Below are positions 17,482 through 25,985 of a stretch of 64,000 bases of DNA, piece by piece (the stretch's first letter is position 1; the number at the start of each line of letters is the position of its first letter). A program made the translations under genes and the position numbers. This stretch comes from Deltaproteobacteria bacterium (GTDB lineage: Bacteria; Myxococcota; Myxococcia; Myxococcales; Anaeromyxobacteraceae): contig JACRMN010000024.1 in NCBI GenBank assembly GCA_016214955.1, positions 124,001 through 188,000 of the forward strand, written 5' to 3'. Below the pieces are notes generated by a model. It was not told the origin of the DNA. It did no database searches and worked only from the letters and a program-made list of their open reading frames with translations.

Positions 17482-18555
17482 CTAGAAGGGGTGGGCGCCG
17501 TGCACGCCGATGGAGAACTCGAGGGCCAGGAGCGCCTCCAGCCCCGCCTTGCCCCCGGGCAGCCGGTCGTACGACCCCTGCAGCCGCAGGCGCATGAACT
17601 CGCTCGTGTACCAGGAGGCCAGCGCCGTGAAGCGCTGCTCCGGCCCCGGGCGCCCGTCGGCCAGCGACGGCGCCGTCTCCCAGCGCCCGCCGACCGCCCA
17701 GTCCCTGCCGATCCGGTACACGGCCTGGGCGTAGCCGCCCAGCCGGGTGCCGTCGACGGCAGGGTCGCCGGTGCCGGAGAGCCTGCGGGCGTACAGCTCG
17801 GCCTGGAGCGCCAGGTAGGAGCGGGAGGTGGCCGGGCGGAGCTTCAGGTACAGGTCGGCTCCGTAGAGGTCGCGCCAGGCGCCGGCCCCGGGCTCGTCGA
17901 GCCGCGCCGCCGAGAGGCCGACGCCCAGCGTCGCTCCCTCGGCCAGGTCGGTGAACTGCGCCAGGCGCCCGACGAGGGTGCGCCGCCCCGGCTCGCCCTC
18001 GAGCGGCGTGGTCTCCTGGTAGGCCAGGTGCAGCTCGGCGAACCAGGGCAGGGGCGCGAGCCAGGCCACGTCGAGCCCGGGGCCGCCCAGCGCCTCGGCC
18101 GCCACCAGCCGGCTGGCGGCCAGCGGCGCGTCCACGAAGTCCCAGGCGTGCGGGTGCTGCTGGTTGAGCCGCCCCCAGGGCGAGTGCAGCGTGCCGGCCT
18201 TGATCTGCAGGCCGCCTGGCAGCGCCAGGGTGGTGACGTAGGCCTCCTCCACCCCGGCTCCCTCGGGCCCGAAGGTCAGGTAGACGTCGGCGCGGGCGAA
18301 GGGGTCGACCACCGCCTGCAGCGCCACCTCCAGCTCCTGGAACACCGGCGTCACCTTGCCCGCCGGACCGGAGGGGCCGCTGCGGGGCGAGAGCGCCTCC
18401 ACGTCGTCCCGGTTCCACACCAGCACCCCGCTGCCGATGGCCGAGATGTCGGGCAGGAGGCGCGGGGTCGCCCCCGGGCCCGTCCCGGCCTGCTGTGCCT
18501 GTGCCACGCTCCCCACGCCGGCGGCCAGGGCCGCGGCGAGCCAAATCCCCTTCAT
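17482..18555 (-). CDS. Outer-membrane beta-barrel protein linked to metal uptake
   Basis: 357 residues with a signal peptide (ending AQA near residue 21) and alternating amphipathic strands finishing with an aromatic C-terminus (AHPF), as in outer-membrane barrels. It begins with LPDISAIGSGVLVWNRDD. Located 11 bp upstream of the binding-protein gene, it is probably the outer-membrane entry or storage component of the metal system. AGGAGAGG precedes the ATG. A palindrome-like site lies about 40 bp upstream. Confidence 0.78.
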   Translation of the reverse strand: MKGIWLAAALAAGVGSVAQAQQAGTGPGATPRLLPDISAIGSGVLVWNRDDVEALSPRSGPSGPAGKVTPVFQELEVALQAVVDPFARADVYLTFGPEGAGVEEAYVTTLALPGGLQIKAGTLHSPWGRLNQQHPHAWDFVDAPLAASRLVAAEALGGPGLDVAWLAPLPWFAELHLAYQETTPLEGEPGRRTLVGRLAQFTDLAEGATLGVGLSAARLDEPGAGAWRDLYGADLYLKLRPATSRSYLALQAELYARRLSGTGDPAVDGTRLGGYAQAVYRIGRDWAVGGRWETAPSLADGRPGPEQRFTALASWYTSEFMRLRLQGSYDRLPGGKAGLEALLALEFSIGVHGAHPF

Positions 18556-18595
18556 GGACCTCTCCTCGCGCACCCCTCCGGGCGCGCACCAGCAT

Positions 18596-18608
18596 TCACT
18601 GTTCGTGA
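18596..18608. promoter_or_regulatory. Inverted repeat TCAC-TGTTC-GTGA upstream of the barrel gene
   Basis: A 13-bp site that matches 11 of 13 bases of the perfect palindrome at 43228-43240, which also lies upstream of an outer-membrane protein gene. It may be an operator for a shared regulator; only symmetry and position support it. Confidence 0.3.
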
Positions 18609-18634
18609 CGATGGATCCCTCGCGCCTGTTGCGG

Positions 18635-18892
18635 CTAGGCGCGGGGTGGAGACTGCCCGGGGATGGCCCCCAGCGGCGCGCCGGTGACCGGCGGCAGGCC
18701 AGGCGCGGCCACCACCGCCTCGACGACCACCGCGCGCGGGGTCAGGTCGGGGACGGCGCTGCGCGCCTCCTCTCCGGTGCGGGTGAGGCAGGCCTGGCAC
18801 TCCTGCGTGCCCTGCCCCGCGGCGTGGTGGTGCGGCGCCGCGGCCCCGAGGGCCACCAGCACCGCCGCCGCGATGGCGAGGAAGACGCGCAA
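18635..18892 (-). CDS. Small exported His/Cys protein at the head of the metal operon
   Basis: 85 residues from TTG 18892. A signal peptide (about 1-19) is followed by HHH and then ECQACLTRTGEE, giving clustered His and a CxxC pair that could bind a metal. The rest is a low-complexity Val/Ala/Pro tail. I do not recognise the family. It is the first gene before the metal-uptake genes on the same strand, suggesting a periplasmic metal role. Confidence 0.55.
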   Translation of the reverse strand: MRVFLAIAAAVLVALGAAAPHHHAAGQGTQECQACLTRTGEEARSAVPDLTPRAVVVEAVVAAPGLPPVTGAPLGAIPGQSPPRA

Positions 18893-18924
18893 GGTCCGGG
18901 GAGCATTGTCGCGGCCCCACTCCC

Positions 18925-18930
18925 TGTCAA
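18925..18930 (-). promoter_or_regulatory. Possible -35 element (TTGACA) of the metal-uptake operon
   Basis: TTGACA on the minus strand, 33 bases before the TTG start. The -10 at normal spacing is weak (around 18902-18907). Confidence 0.3.
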
Positions 18931-18964
18931 GCGAGAGGGCCGCCGCACCCCGTCCGGAGGAGGT

Positions 18965-20146
18965 TCAGCGCGCGCCCACCACGCCCGACTGGCGCAGCGC
19001 CGCGATCTCACCGGGCGCGAACCCGGCCCCGGCCAGCACCCGGTCGGTGTCGGCCCCCAGCTCGGGCGCCGGCGCCCGCGGGGCCTCCACGCCGGCCAGC
19101 CGCACCGGCGTGGCCAGCGAGGGCATCGCCCTGCCCTCCCACGGCGTGTCCACCGACAGGAAGAGGCCGCGGGCGCGGAGCTGCGGGTCGGAGCGCGGCT
19201 CGTCCCCCTCCAGCACCGGCGCCAGGCAGCAGTCGTGCTCCTCGCCGAAGCGGGTCCACTCCTCGCGGGTGCGGGTGAGGAAGATCGCCTCGACCTCCTC
19301 CACCGGTCCGCGGCCGCCGTCGTCGAACTGCCGCTCGGCGAGCTCGGGCCGGCCCGCGCCCCGGCAGAAGGCGGCGAAGAAGTGGGGCTCGAGGGCACCG
19401 AGCGCCACGTGGCGCCCGTCCCGGGTGCGGTAGACGCGGTAGCAGGCGCCGCCGCCGTTGAGCATCTCCCGCTCGCGGGCCAGCGGCGTGCCCCGGGCGT
19501 CGGCGCCGCCCTGCTGCAGCGCCAGCATCGCCAGCGCCCCGTCGGTCATGGAGACGTCGACGTGGGCCCCCTCGCCGGTGGCGGCGCGCCGCAGGAGGGC
19601 GGCCAGGATGCCGGCCACCGCCGGCCAGGAGCCGCCGGCCACGTCGGCCACCTGCACGCCGGGCGGCATCGGCCGCTCGGCGGGGCCGTTCACCGCCAGC
19701 AGCCCGGCGATGGCCACGTAGTCGAGGTCGTGGCCGGCCCGCTCGCGGTAGGGGCCGTCCTGGCCGTAGCCGCTGATGGAGCAGAGGACGATGCCGGGGT
19801 TGGCCCGGCGCAGCGCCGGGTAGCCGATGCCGAGCCGGTCCATCACCCCGGGCCGGAACGACTCCAGCACCACGTCGGCGCGGGCCGCGAGCCGTAGGAA
19901 GACCTCGGCCCCGCCCCGAGCCTTGAGGTCGAGGGCCAGGCTGCGCTTGTTGCGGTTGAGGGCGTGGAAGAAGCCCGACTGCTTGCCGGCCAGCGGCGGC
20001 ATCCAGCGCAGGTAGTCGCCGCCCTGCGGCTCCTCCACCTTCACCACCTCGGCCCCCAGGTCGGCGAGGACCAGGCTGGCGAAGGGGCCGGGGTAGAGCC
20101 GCGAGAGATCGAGCAGGCGGACGCCGGCCAGCGGGGGCGCGCCCAC
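18965..20146 (-). CDS. CaiB/BaiF family (class III) CoA-transferase or alpha-methylacyl-CoA racemase
   Basis: 393 residues. N-terminal GVRLLDLSRLYPGPFASLVLADLGAEVVKVEEP and the active-site motif GHDLDYVAIAGLL (catalytic Asp context) are typical of the family. RNKRSLALDLK marks the CoA-binding region. Members either transfer CoA between acids or epimerise 2-methylacyl-CoA; the racemase reading fits GHDLDY and the adjacent fatty-acyl genes. GTG start lies 6 bp after the SCP2 stop, so the two are likely co-transcribed. Confidence 0.88.
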   Translation of the reverse strand: MGAPPLAGVRLLDLSRLYPGPFASLVLADLGAEVVKVEEPQGGDYLRWMPPLAGKQSGFFHALNRNKRSLALDLKARGGAEVFLRLAARADVVLESFRPGVMDRLGIGYPALRRANPGIVLCSISGYGQDGPYRERAGHDLDYVAIAGLLAVNGPAERPMPPGVQVADVAGGSWPAVAGILAALLRRAATGEGAHVDVSMTDGALAMLALQQGGADARGTPLAREREMLNGGGACYRVYRTRDGRHVALGALEPHFFAAFCRGAGRPELAERQFDDGGRGPVEEVEAIFLTRTREEWTRFGEEHDCCLAPVLEGDEPRSDPQLRARGLFLSVDTPWEGRAMPSLATPVRLAGVEAPRAPAPELGADTDRVLAGAGFAPGEIAALRQSGVVGAR

Positions 20147-20152
20147 GGCGTG

Positions 20153-20488
20153 CTAGCCGAGGAGCTGGGCCAGCTTCAGCGCCAGCCCCATGTCGCCCTG
20201 GATCTTGAGCTTGCCCATCATGAAGGCCATCTGCGGGTTGAGCTTGCCGTTCACGATGGAGAGGAAGTCGGAGTCGGTGCAGGTGACGGTGCACTTGGCG
20301 GCGCCGGAGGTGCCGGCGGTCACCGCGCCGCCCGGGGTGGCGCAGTCCACCGCCCACTGTCCGCCGTCCTGGCCGTTGATGTTGAACTGGTAGACGGCGT
20401 TGATCTTGGTCACCAGATCGGGCTTGGACTTGAGCCGCTCCGGCATGTGCCGCTCGAAGACGTCCTTCACGCTCGCTGCCTCGGCCAT
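20153..20488 (-). CDS. SCP2 sterol-carrier-domain protein
   Basis: 111 residues forming a single SCP2 domain: VFERHMPERLKSKPDL, YQFNINGQDGGQWAVD, CTDSDFLSIVNGKLNPQMAFMMGKLKIQGDMGLALKL. The family binds fatty acyl-CoA or sterol-like lipids in a hydrophobic tunnel. GGAGG lies in the leader before the ATG. Its own promoter (20524-20553) separates it from fadD. Confidence 0.92.
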   Translation of the reverse strand: MAEAASVKDVFERHMPERLKSKPDLVTKINAVYQFNINGQDGGQWAVDCATPGGAVTAGTSGAAKCTVTCTDSDFLSIVNGKLNPQMAFMMGKLKIQGDMGLALKLAQLLG

Positions 20489-20523
20489 GGGTCCTAGCCT
20501 CCGTTGATTCGGGAATCGGTGGG

Positions 20524-20553
20524 AACCTAGTGGGCCGCCCTGCGACCTGTCAA
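20524..20553 (-). promoter_or_regulatory. Promoter of the SCP2/CoA-transferase operon
   Basis: On the minus strand TTGACA (20553-20548), 18-base spacer, TAGGTT (20529-20524). The leader contains GATTC-GG-GAATC (20507-20518 region), a possible operator. The same TTGACA-N18-TAGG architecture is seen in front of the FrzS-like gene. Confidence 0.5.
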
Positions 20554-20590
20554 GGCGCGCCCACGCCCGGAGCGGGGCGCGCCGGGCCGG

Positions 20591-22390
20591 CTACTCCGCG
20601 TAGAAGGCGTCGAGCACCGCCTTGTAGCGCTCGTTGACCACCTTGCGCTTCACCTTGAGCGTTGGGGTGAGCTCGCCGGTCTCCTGGGTGAAGTCCTTCT
20701 CCAGGAGCTCGAACTTCTTGATGCTGGAGTAGCTGGGCTGCTTCTCGTTGAGGGCGTCCACGGCCGCCTGGATGCGCTCGCGCACCAGCTTGTCCTGGTG
20801 GAGCTTCTGGGCCAGCGGGACGTTGTTCTCGGCGGCCCACTTGCGCACGTTCTCCTCGTTCACGGTGATGAGCGCCGAGAGGAACTTGCGCTTGTCGCCG
20901 TGGACCACCACCTGGGAGATGAAGGGGTTGGTCTTGAGCTCGTTCTCCAGGTTCTGCGGGGCCACGTTCTTGCCGCCGGCGGTGACGATGATGTCCTTCT
21001 TACGGTCGGTGATCCTGAGGCAGCCCTTCTCGTCGAGGTGGCCGATGTCGCCGGTGAGCAGCCAGCCGTCCTTGAGCACCTCGGCGGTGGCGGTGGGGTT
21101 CTTGTAGTACTCCTTCATCACCCCGGGGCCGCGGATCAGGATCTCGCCGTCCTCGGCGATCTTCACCTCGGTGCCGGGCACCGGCGGGCCCACCGTGCCG
21201 ATGCGGTTCTGGCCCGGCCGGTTGACGAAGGTGCCGGCGCTGGTCTCCGTGAGGCCGTAGCCCTCCAGGATCTCCAGCCCGCAGTGGTTGAAGAACCAGT
21301 TGATCTTGGGCGAGAGCGGCGCACCGCCGGAGATGAAGACCCGCATCCGCCCGCCGAAGCGCTCCTTGAGCGCCGCCGCCAGCTTGGGGAACACCAGCTT
21401 CTTGCCCAGCAGGTAGCCGAGCCCGCCCCCGGTGCGCCCCTGCTCCCGAGCCGCCACCCAGTCGTCGAGGCCGGCGAGCGCCATCTTGAAGAGCTTGCCC
21501 TTGAGGCCGGGCGAGGCCGTGCCCTTGGCCACCACCGCGTTGTAGGCCTTCTCGAAGATGCGCGGCACCGACGGCATGGCGGTGGGCTTCACCTCGCCGG
21601 CGTTGTCGACGATCTTCTCCAGCGACTCCACGAAGGCCACGGTGCAGCCCACCTTGAACCAGACCGCGCCCATGACCTGGGCGAAGGAGTGGGCCATGGG
21701 CAGGAACAGCAGCACCACGTCGTCCCCCTCGATGAGGTGCAGCGTCTCCACCGAGGTGGCCTCGTAGACCCAGTTGGCGTGGGTCAGCACCACGCCCTTG
21801 GGGTTGCCGGTGGTCCCCGAGGTGTAGATGAAGCAGGCCGGATCCTCGGGCTGGACGGCCGCCACCCGGGCGGCGTGGGCGCCCTCGTTGGCCTTGCGCC
21901 ACTCGGTGCCGGCCTTCTCCAGGTCGGCGAGGGTGCGCTCATGGGCGGTGGCCGGCGCGCCCACGAAGCGGATCGACCCCTGGAGCGCCGGCAAGCTGGC
22001 CCGCGCCTCGCGCACCTTCTGGGCCTGGGCCTCCGAGTCGCAGAAGACGTAGCAGGCGCCCGAGTTCTCCAGGATGTACTGCACCTCGTGGGACTTGTTG
22101 GACTGGTAGATGGGCACGGTGATGGCGCCGGCCCCGAGCACGCCGAGGTGGGCCACGATCCAGTCGGTGGCGGTCTCGCCCAGGAGCGCCACCCGGTCGC
22201 CGCGCTTCACGCCCAGGGAGGCCAGGCCGTCGGCCACCGCCCGGGCGCGCCGGGCCATCTCCGCCCAGCTCGTGTCCACCCAGCGTCCGTCCCGCTTCTG
22301 CCTGGTGCAGGCGCGGTTGCCGGCCTTCTGGGCCATCTCCTCGAACATGCCGATGACGCTGCGCGGGCTGCTGGCTGCGGCTGCGCTCAT
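20591..22390 (-). CDS. fadD: Long-chain acyl-CoA synthetase (AMP-forming)
   Basis: 599 residues of the adenylate-forming family. The AMP-binding P-loop YTSGTTGNPKGVVLTH, the EGYGLTETSAG motif and WLLTGDIGHLDEKG with RKKDIIVTAGGKNVAP are all intact. It activates fatty acids to acyl-CoA at the cost of ATP. GGAGGGG precedes the ATG. The TPR gene 17 bp upstream may share its transcript. Length and motifs match the FadD15-like bacterial long-chain group. Confidence 0.92.
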   Translation of the reverse strand: MSAAAASSPRSVIGMFEEMAQKAGNRACTRQKRDGRWVDTSWAEMARRARAVADGLASLGVKRGDRVALLGETATDWIVAHLGVLGAGAITVPIYQSNKSHEVQYILENSGACYVFCDSEAQAQKVREARASLPALQGSIRFVGAPATAHERTLADLEKAGTEWRKANEGAHAARVAAVQPEDPACFIYTSGTTGNPKGVVLTHANWVYEATSVETLHLIEGDDVVLLFLPMAHSFAQVMGAVWFKVGCTVAFVESLEKIVDNAGEVKPTAMPSVPRIFEKAYNAVVAKGTASPGLKGKLFKMALAGLDDWVAAREQGRTGGGLGYLLGKKLVFPKLAAALKERFGGRMRVFISGGAPLSPKINWFFNHCGLEILEGYGLTETSAGTFVNRPGQNRIGTVGPPVPGTEVKIAEDGEILIRGPGVMKEYYKNPTATAEVLKDGWLLTGDIGHLDEKGCLRITDRKKDIIVTAGGKNVAPQNLENELKTNPFISQVVVHGDKRKFLSALITVNEENVRKWAAENNVPLAQKLHQDKLVRERIQAAVDALNEKQPSYSSIKKFELLEKDFTQETGELTPTLKVKRKVVNERYKAVLDAFYAE

Positions 22391-22407
22391 GGTCCCCTCC
22401 TCGTCCG

Positions 22408-23151
22408 TCAGGGTTTCTGGGCCAGCAGGGCGCGGGCCCGCGCCTGCCAGCGTCGCTCCTCGGGTGCGTCGTACGCTCCGGGCGGGCGGGCCACCGCGCT
22501 CTCCAGCAGGCGCCCCGCCTCCTCCGGCTTCCCTTCCTTGCGGAACAGCTCGGCCAGGTACACCAGCGCCCGCACGTTGCGCGGGTTGCGGCCCAGCGCG
22601 TCGCGGAGCCGCTGCTCGCTCCTGGCGGCGTCGTACTTGGGCCAGGGCAGCTCGTAGTAGAAGCGCCCCCAGGCGGTGGCGATGGCGCCCGACTGGAAGG
22701 CCGCGTCCAGCGCCTCGGCCTTGGCGAGCCGCTCCTTGAACTTGCCCTCGATGCCCTGGGTCAGCGCCTTCAGCACGCCGATGCCGAGGGCGTAGTTGCC
22801 CATGCAGCCGGCGGCGTAGAACCAGCCCTCCACCTTGCCGGGCTGGGCGCGGGCGGCCTCGTCGGCCACCTCCCAGCAGGCCTGGCCGAGCTTGCTCTTC
22901 TCCTCGGCGGGGAGCAGCGGGTCGTCGGAGATCCAGAACTGGAGCTGGGCGCGGCGCCAGAGCACGCCGTAGTCGGCCGGCGCGCGGCGCGCCGCCTCGC
23001 CGAGGAGCTTCTCCAGGTCGGCCCGGGCGCCTGGCTCGTCGCGGCGGGCGTAGAGGGCGTCGGCGCGAGAGAGCAGCGCCTCGAACGGCTCCGCCGCCGG
23101 CTCGGCCGGGGCCGCCAGGGCAGCTGCGAGGAGCGCGACGCAGAGGGACAC
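22408..23151 (-). CDS. Exported tetratricopeptide-like protein
   Basis: 247 residues starting at GTG 23151. A signal peptide (about 1-19, ending in PAEPAAEP) leads into helical repeats: FEALLSRADALYARRD, AARRAPADYGVLWRRAQL, AARAQPGKVEGWFYAAGCMGNYALG and RNPRNVRALVYLAELFRKEGKPEEA. It resembles the TRAP-transporter-associated TatT group of periplasmic TPR proteins, but no TRAP genes are near. It precedes fadD on the same strand. Confidence 0.75.
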   Translation of the reverse strand: MSLCVALLAAALAAPAEPAAEPFEALLSRADALYARRDEPGARADLEKLLGEAARRAPADYGVLWRRAQLQFWISDDPLLPAEEKSKLGQACWEVADEAARAQPGKVEGWFYAAGCMGNYALGIGVLKALTQGIEGKFKERLAKAEALDAAFQSGAIATAWGRFYYELPWPKYDAARSEQRLRDALGRNPRNVRALVYLAELFRKEGKPEEAGRLLESAVARPPGAYDAPEERRWQARARALLAQKP

Positions 23152-23217
23152 CAGACGTTCCGGAGGCGGGGGGAGCGGGGGCTGCTCCTCGTTCCTACGT
23201 CATCGGCGCTCGCCGCG

Positions 23218-24372
23218 CTAGCCCGCGCAGACGACCCTGATCTGGATGGAGTCCCCCGCGTGCAGGAGGCAGGCACCCTGGAAGGTGATCCGCGGCGGGC
23301 TCCCCGCCTGGGGCGCCTGGTAGATCACCTGGGCCTCCGAGGCGCCAGTGCCCGGAAGCCCGACGCTGCAGGCCGCCCGGGTGCCGTCGGCGCGGGTGAC
23401 CCCCACCTGCAGGAGGCGCCAGTCGGCCGGCTCGCCCGCGAGCGGCACCGTCTGGCCCGGGTCGAGGCTGGCGGCGATGGCCGAGAGCGTGGCGGCGAAG
23501 TCGGGCTGGCAGACGTCGGCCACCACCGCGTCGGCGCCGAAGGCGTCGGCGAGGAGGCGGTAGCGGTAGCCGGGGTAGCCGTCGCGGTTGCAGGAGGGCT
23601 GGACGGGCTGGCCGGTGGCGGCGTCGAGGCCCGCCAGGATGCCGAGCTTGACGGTGCGCACCTCGCCGCCGAGCGGCCCGCGCAGCGCGTCCACGTAGAC
23701 CTGCACCGGCGGCAGCCTGGCCTGCAGGGCGTCGCTGTGGCAGCTGTCCTGGAAGCGCGGGTAGACGACGCCGGGGGCGGTGGCCGAGTCGCTGCAGTCG
23801 TCCTCGTCGCTCACCAGCACCACCGCCAGGCGGGCCCCGGAGCGCAGGAAGCCGGCATTGCGGCCGTCGAGCGCCTGCTGCATGGCCCGGAACCCCTGCT
23901 CCTTGGAGGGGCCGAGGGTGCCGACCTGCACGTTGGCGATGAAGTCGTCCACCAGCGTGGGCGAGCCGGCCCGGAGGATGGCGGGCCTGCCGGCCGCGGC
24001 CACCAGCGCTCCGGCGGCGTAGGGCGTGCCGTCGTCGTAGCGGGTCCGCAGGCTGAAGGTGGTGCAGGCGCCAGTGCCGTCGTAGGCCTCGCAGACGGGC
24101 AGGTCCACGGCGGTGGTGGTGACGCCGATCTGGAAGTCGTTGGCCACCGCCGAGGTCGAGAGGGCGGCGATGAAGTCGCCGAAGGCGGTGGCCAGGCGCG
24201 ACTGCTCGGCGGCCATGGAGCCGGAGTCGTCCACCACGAAGAGGATGTCGGTCCTGACGTTCCCGGGGAGGATGGTCCCCTGGTCGCAGCGGGTCAGGGC
24301 GTCGGGCGGGACGGTGTCGCAGCCCAGGCAGCCGCCCAGCGCCAGGAGCGCGCCCAGGGCGGCGGTCTTCAG
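23218..24372 (-). CDS. von Willebrand (VWA) lipoprotein, probable CTG start
   Basis: 384 residues if translation starts at CTG 24372. That gives a lipoprotein signal (KTAALGALLALGGC) and then a VWA domain with the MIDAS motif ILFVVDDSGSM and a second acidic motif VVLVSDEDDCSD. The CTG overlaps the upstream stop as CTGA, mirroring the ATGA/GTGA overlaps used elsewhere here. No ATG, GTG or TTG lies between the upstream stop and the VWA core in this frame. Several Cys pairs suggest disulphides. Probably a surface or periplasmic adhesion/scaffold protein; function unknown. Confidence 0.8.
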   Translation of the reverse strand: MKTAALGALLALGGCLGCDTVPPDALTRCDQGTILPGNVRTDILFVVDDSGSMAAEQSRLATAFGDFIAALSTSAVANDFQIGVTTTAVDLPVCEAYDGTGACTTFSLRTRYDDGTPYAAGALVAAAGRPAILRAGSPTLVDDFIANVQVGTLGPSKEQGFRAMQQALDGRNAGFLRSGARLAVVLVSDEDDCSDSATAPGVVYPRFQDSCHSDALQARLPPVQVYVDALRGPLGGEVRTVKLGILAGLDAATGQPVQPSCNRDGYPGYRYRLLADAFGADAVVADVCQPDFAATLSAIAASLDPGQTVPLAGEPADWRLLQVGVTRADGTRAACSVGLPGTGASEAQVIYQAPQAGSPPRITFQGACLLHAGDSIQIRVVCAG

Positions 24373-25925
24373 GGCCGGGCGCAGAGGCAGGTCCCGGGGG
24401 TGGAAGTGGCGGCCACGGCGCCCTCGCAGAGCCAGTCCGCGGCGGTGCCGCCCAGCGCCGTGGCGCACTCGGTGGCGCTGGCGCAGCCGGCGGCTGGCAC
24501 CCGGCCCAGGTACTCGGCCTGGAGCGTCTGGCCCGGGCCCGGCTCGCAGGCGCTGCCGCCGCGGAGCTGGATGCAGGCGCTGGTGCCGGCGGCGAGCGGC
24601 GTGGGCGGGCTGACGTTGCAGTCCACGAACCACCACTCCTGCGCCGGATCCGGCCCCACGCAGACGTGCACCGTCTTGCCGTCGGAGCCCTGGACGCGGA
24701 GCTGGGTGACCACCTCGGAGGCGGGGGCCGACGGCAGGATGAGCCGATCGGGAGGGATGGCCAGGTTGGCGATGTCCTGGAGCGGGCCGGCGAAGGAGCC
24801 GCAGACCGAGGCGTCCACCACCCGGTTCCCCTGGGCCAGGATGAGGTCGCGCAGCGCCTTGAAGCGGGTGCCGTTGGAGTAGCCGGTGCAGGAGAGCCCG
24901 CCGGAGCAGTTGCAGCCCGAGTCGCCGGGCCGGATGAAGGCGGCGCCGAAGGGCCGGCCCAGGCTGGCGAAGAAGGCGGCGTACTCGGCCACCGGGGTGA
25001 GCCGCTCCGGGTGCTCGGTGCACATGTCGCTGCCCGGCGAGCCCAGGTAGGTCACCTGGGTGGAGGTGCTCTTCAGGTTGGAGCAGTCGTCCTCGTTGCC
25101 CACCCAGACCACGACCAGCTTCGACTTCTGGTGGGGCCACTCGCTGGCCTGCACGTCGGAGGGCTGGGAGAGGCCGTCCTGCCGCAGGGCCTTCTTCACC
25201 GCCAGCCGGGCGGCCTCGAGGTGCTGCTCCTCGGGCGAGCCGCAGACCCCGGTCTTCACGTTCTGCTGGAACTGGGCGATGAGCTGGCTGATGGGGTGAG
25301 CGGCGTTGCCCGCCGTCCAGCCCGCCCAGCAGTCGGCCGCGGTCCCGGTGCCGCAGGGGTTCTTGTCGAAGTGGATGACCTTGGAGCCGCCGGCCGGGGC
25401 CAGGAAGTTGCCCGAGGGGTACGGGTCGCCGTCGCGCGGGTCGGAGGCGCCGTTGGGCAGGCAGGTGAGCTGGTTGGCCGGCGTGCTGGGCGAGCCGATG
25501 CCGTAGTACTGGTCGCGGATGCCGACGCAGGAGGAGCCGGCGGCGCCGCAGGTGCTGGCCTGGTTGGCGGCCGGGTCGGTGGTGCAGGCGGCGGGCGCGC
25601 CGGTGCAGATCCCGGCGTTGGCCACGAAGATCGACGAGCTGGTGACCGCGATGTGGAAGTCGATGGGCTCCTTGCCGGCGGCCGCCCGGGTCGCCTGGGT
25701 GGAGACCAGCTGGGAGATGAAGGAATCGAAGTTGTTGGCCAGGGCCTGCTGGATCGGGTCCATCGACCCGGAGTCGTCGATGACGAAGAGGATGTCGGCG
25801 GTGGAGATGTCCTCCACCGACACCCGCGCCTGCCCTGGCTGGATCAGGCACTTGCCCACCGGGTTGAAGCGGTAGTCCTGGCAGGAGAGGAGCCCGGCGA
25901 GGAGGAGGAGCAGGGCGCGGCGCAT
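24369..25925 (-). CDS. Cys-rich von Willebrand (VWA) lipoprotein
   Basis: 518 residues. Lipoprotein signal with lipobox LLSC (Cys about 15). The VWA domain starts near residue 42 with ADILFVIDDSGSMDPIQQ (MIDAS) and continues through VVVWVGNEDDCSN. More than 20 Cys residues in the mature part point to an oxidised, exported protein. It is paired with a second, smaller VWA lipoprotein whose start overlaps its stop. Such pairs are common in myxobacterial genomes; their ligands are unknown. Confidence 0.85.
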   Translation of the reverse strand: MRRALLLLLAGLLSCQDYRFNPVGKCLIQPGQARVSVEDISTADILFVIDDSGSMDPIQQALANNFDSFISQLVSTQATRAAAGKEPIDFHIAVTSSSIFVANAGICTGAPAACTTDPAANQASTCGAAGSSCVGIRDQYYGIGSPSTPANQLTCLPNGASDPRDGDPYPSGNFLAPAGGSKVIHFDKNPCGTGTAADCWAGWTAGNAAHPISQLIAQFQQNVKTGVCGSPEEQHLEAARLAVKKALRQDGLSQPSDVQASEWPHQKSKLVVVWVGNEDDCSNLKSTSTQVTYLGSPGSDMCTEHPERLTPVAEYAAFFASLGRPFGAAFIRPGDSGCNCSGGLSCTGYSNGTRFKALRDLILAQGNRVVDASVCGSFAGPLQDIANLAIPPDRLILPSAPASEVVTQLRVQGSDGKTVHVCVGPDPAQEWWFVDCNVSPPTPLAAGTSACIQLRGGSACEPGPGQTLQAEYLGRVPAAGCASATECATALGGTAADWLCEGAVAATSTPGTCLCARP

Positions 25926-25985
25926 GGCCGGGATTCTACTCCACCCCGCACGGCCCGGAAGAAGCTGGACCGCGGCAGGTAGGCG

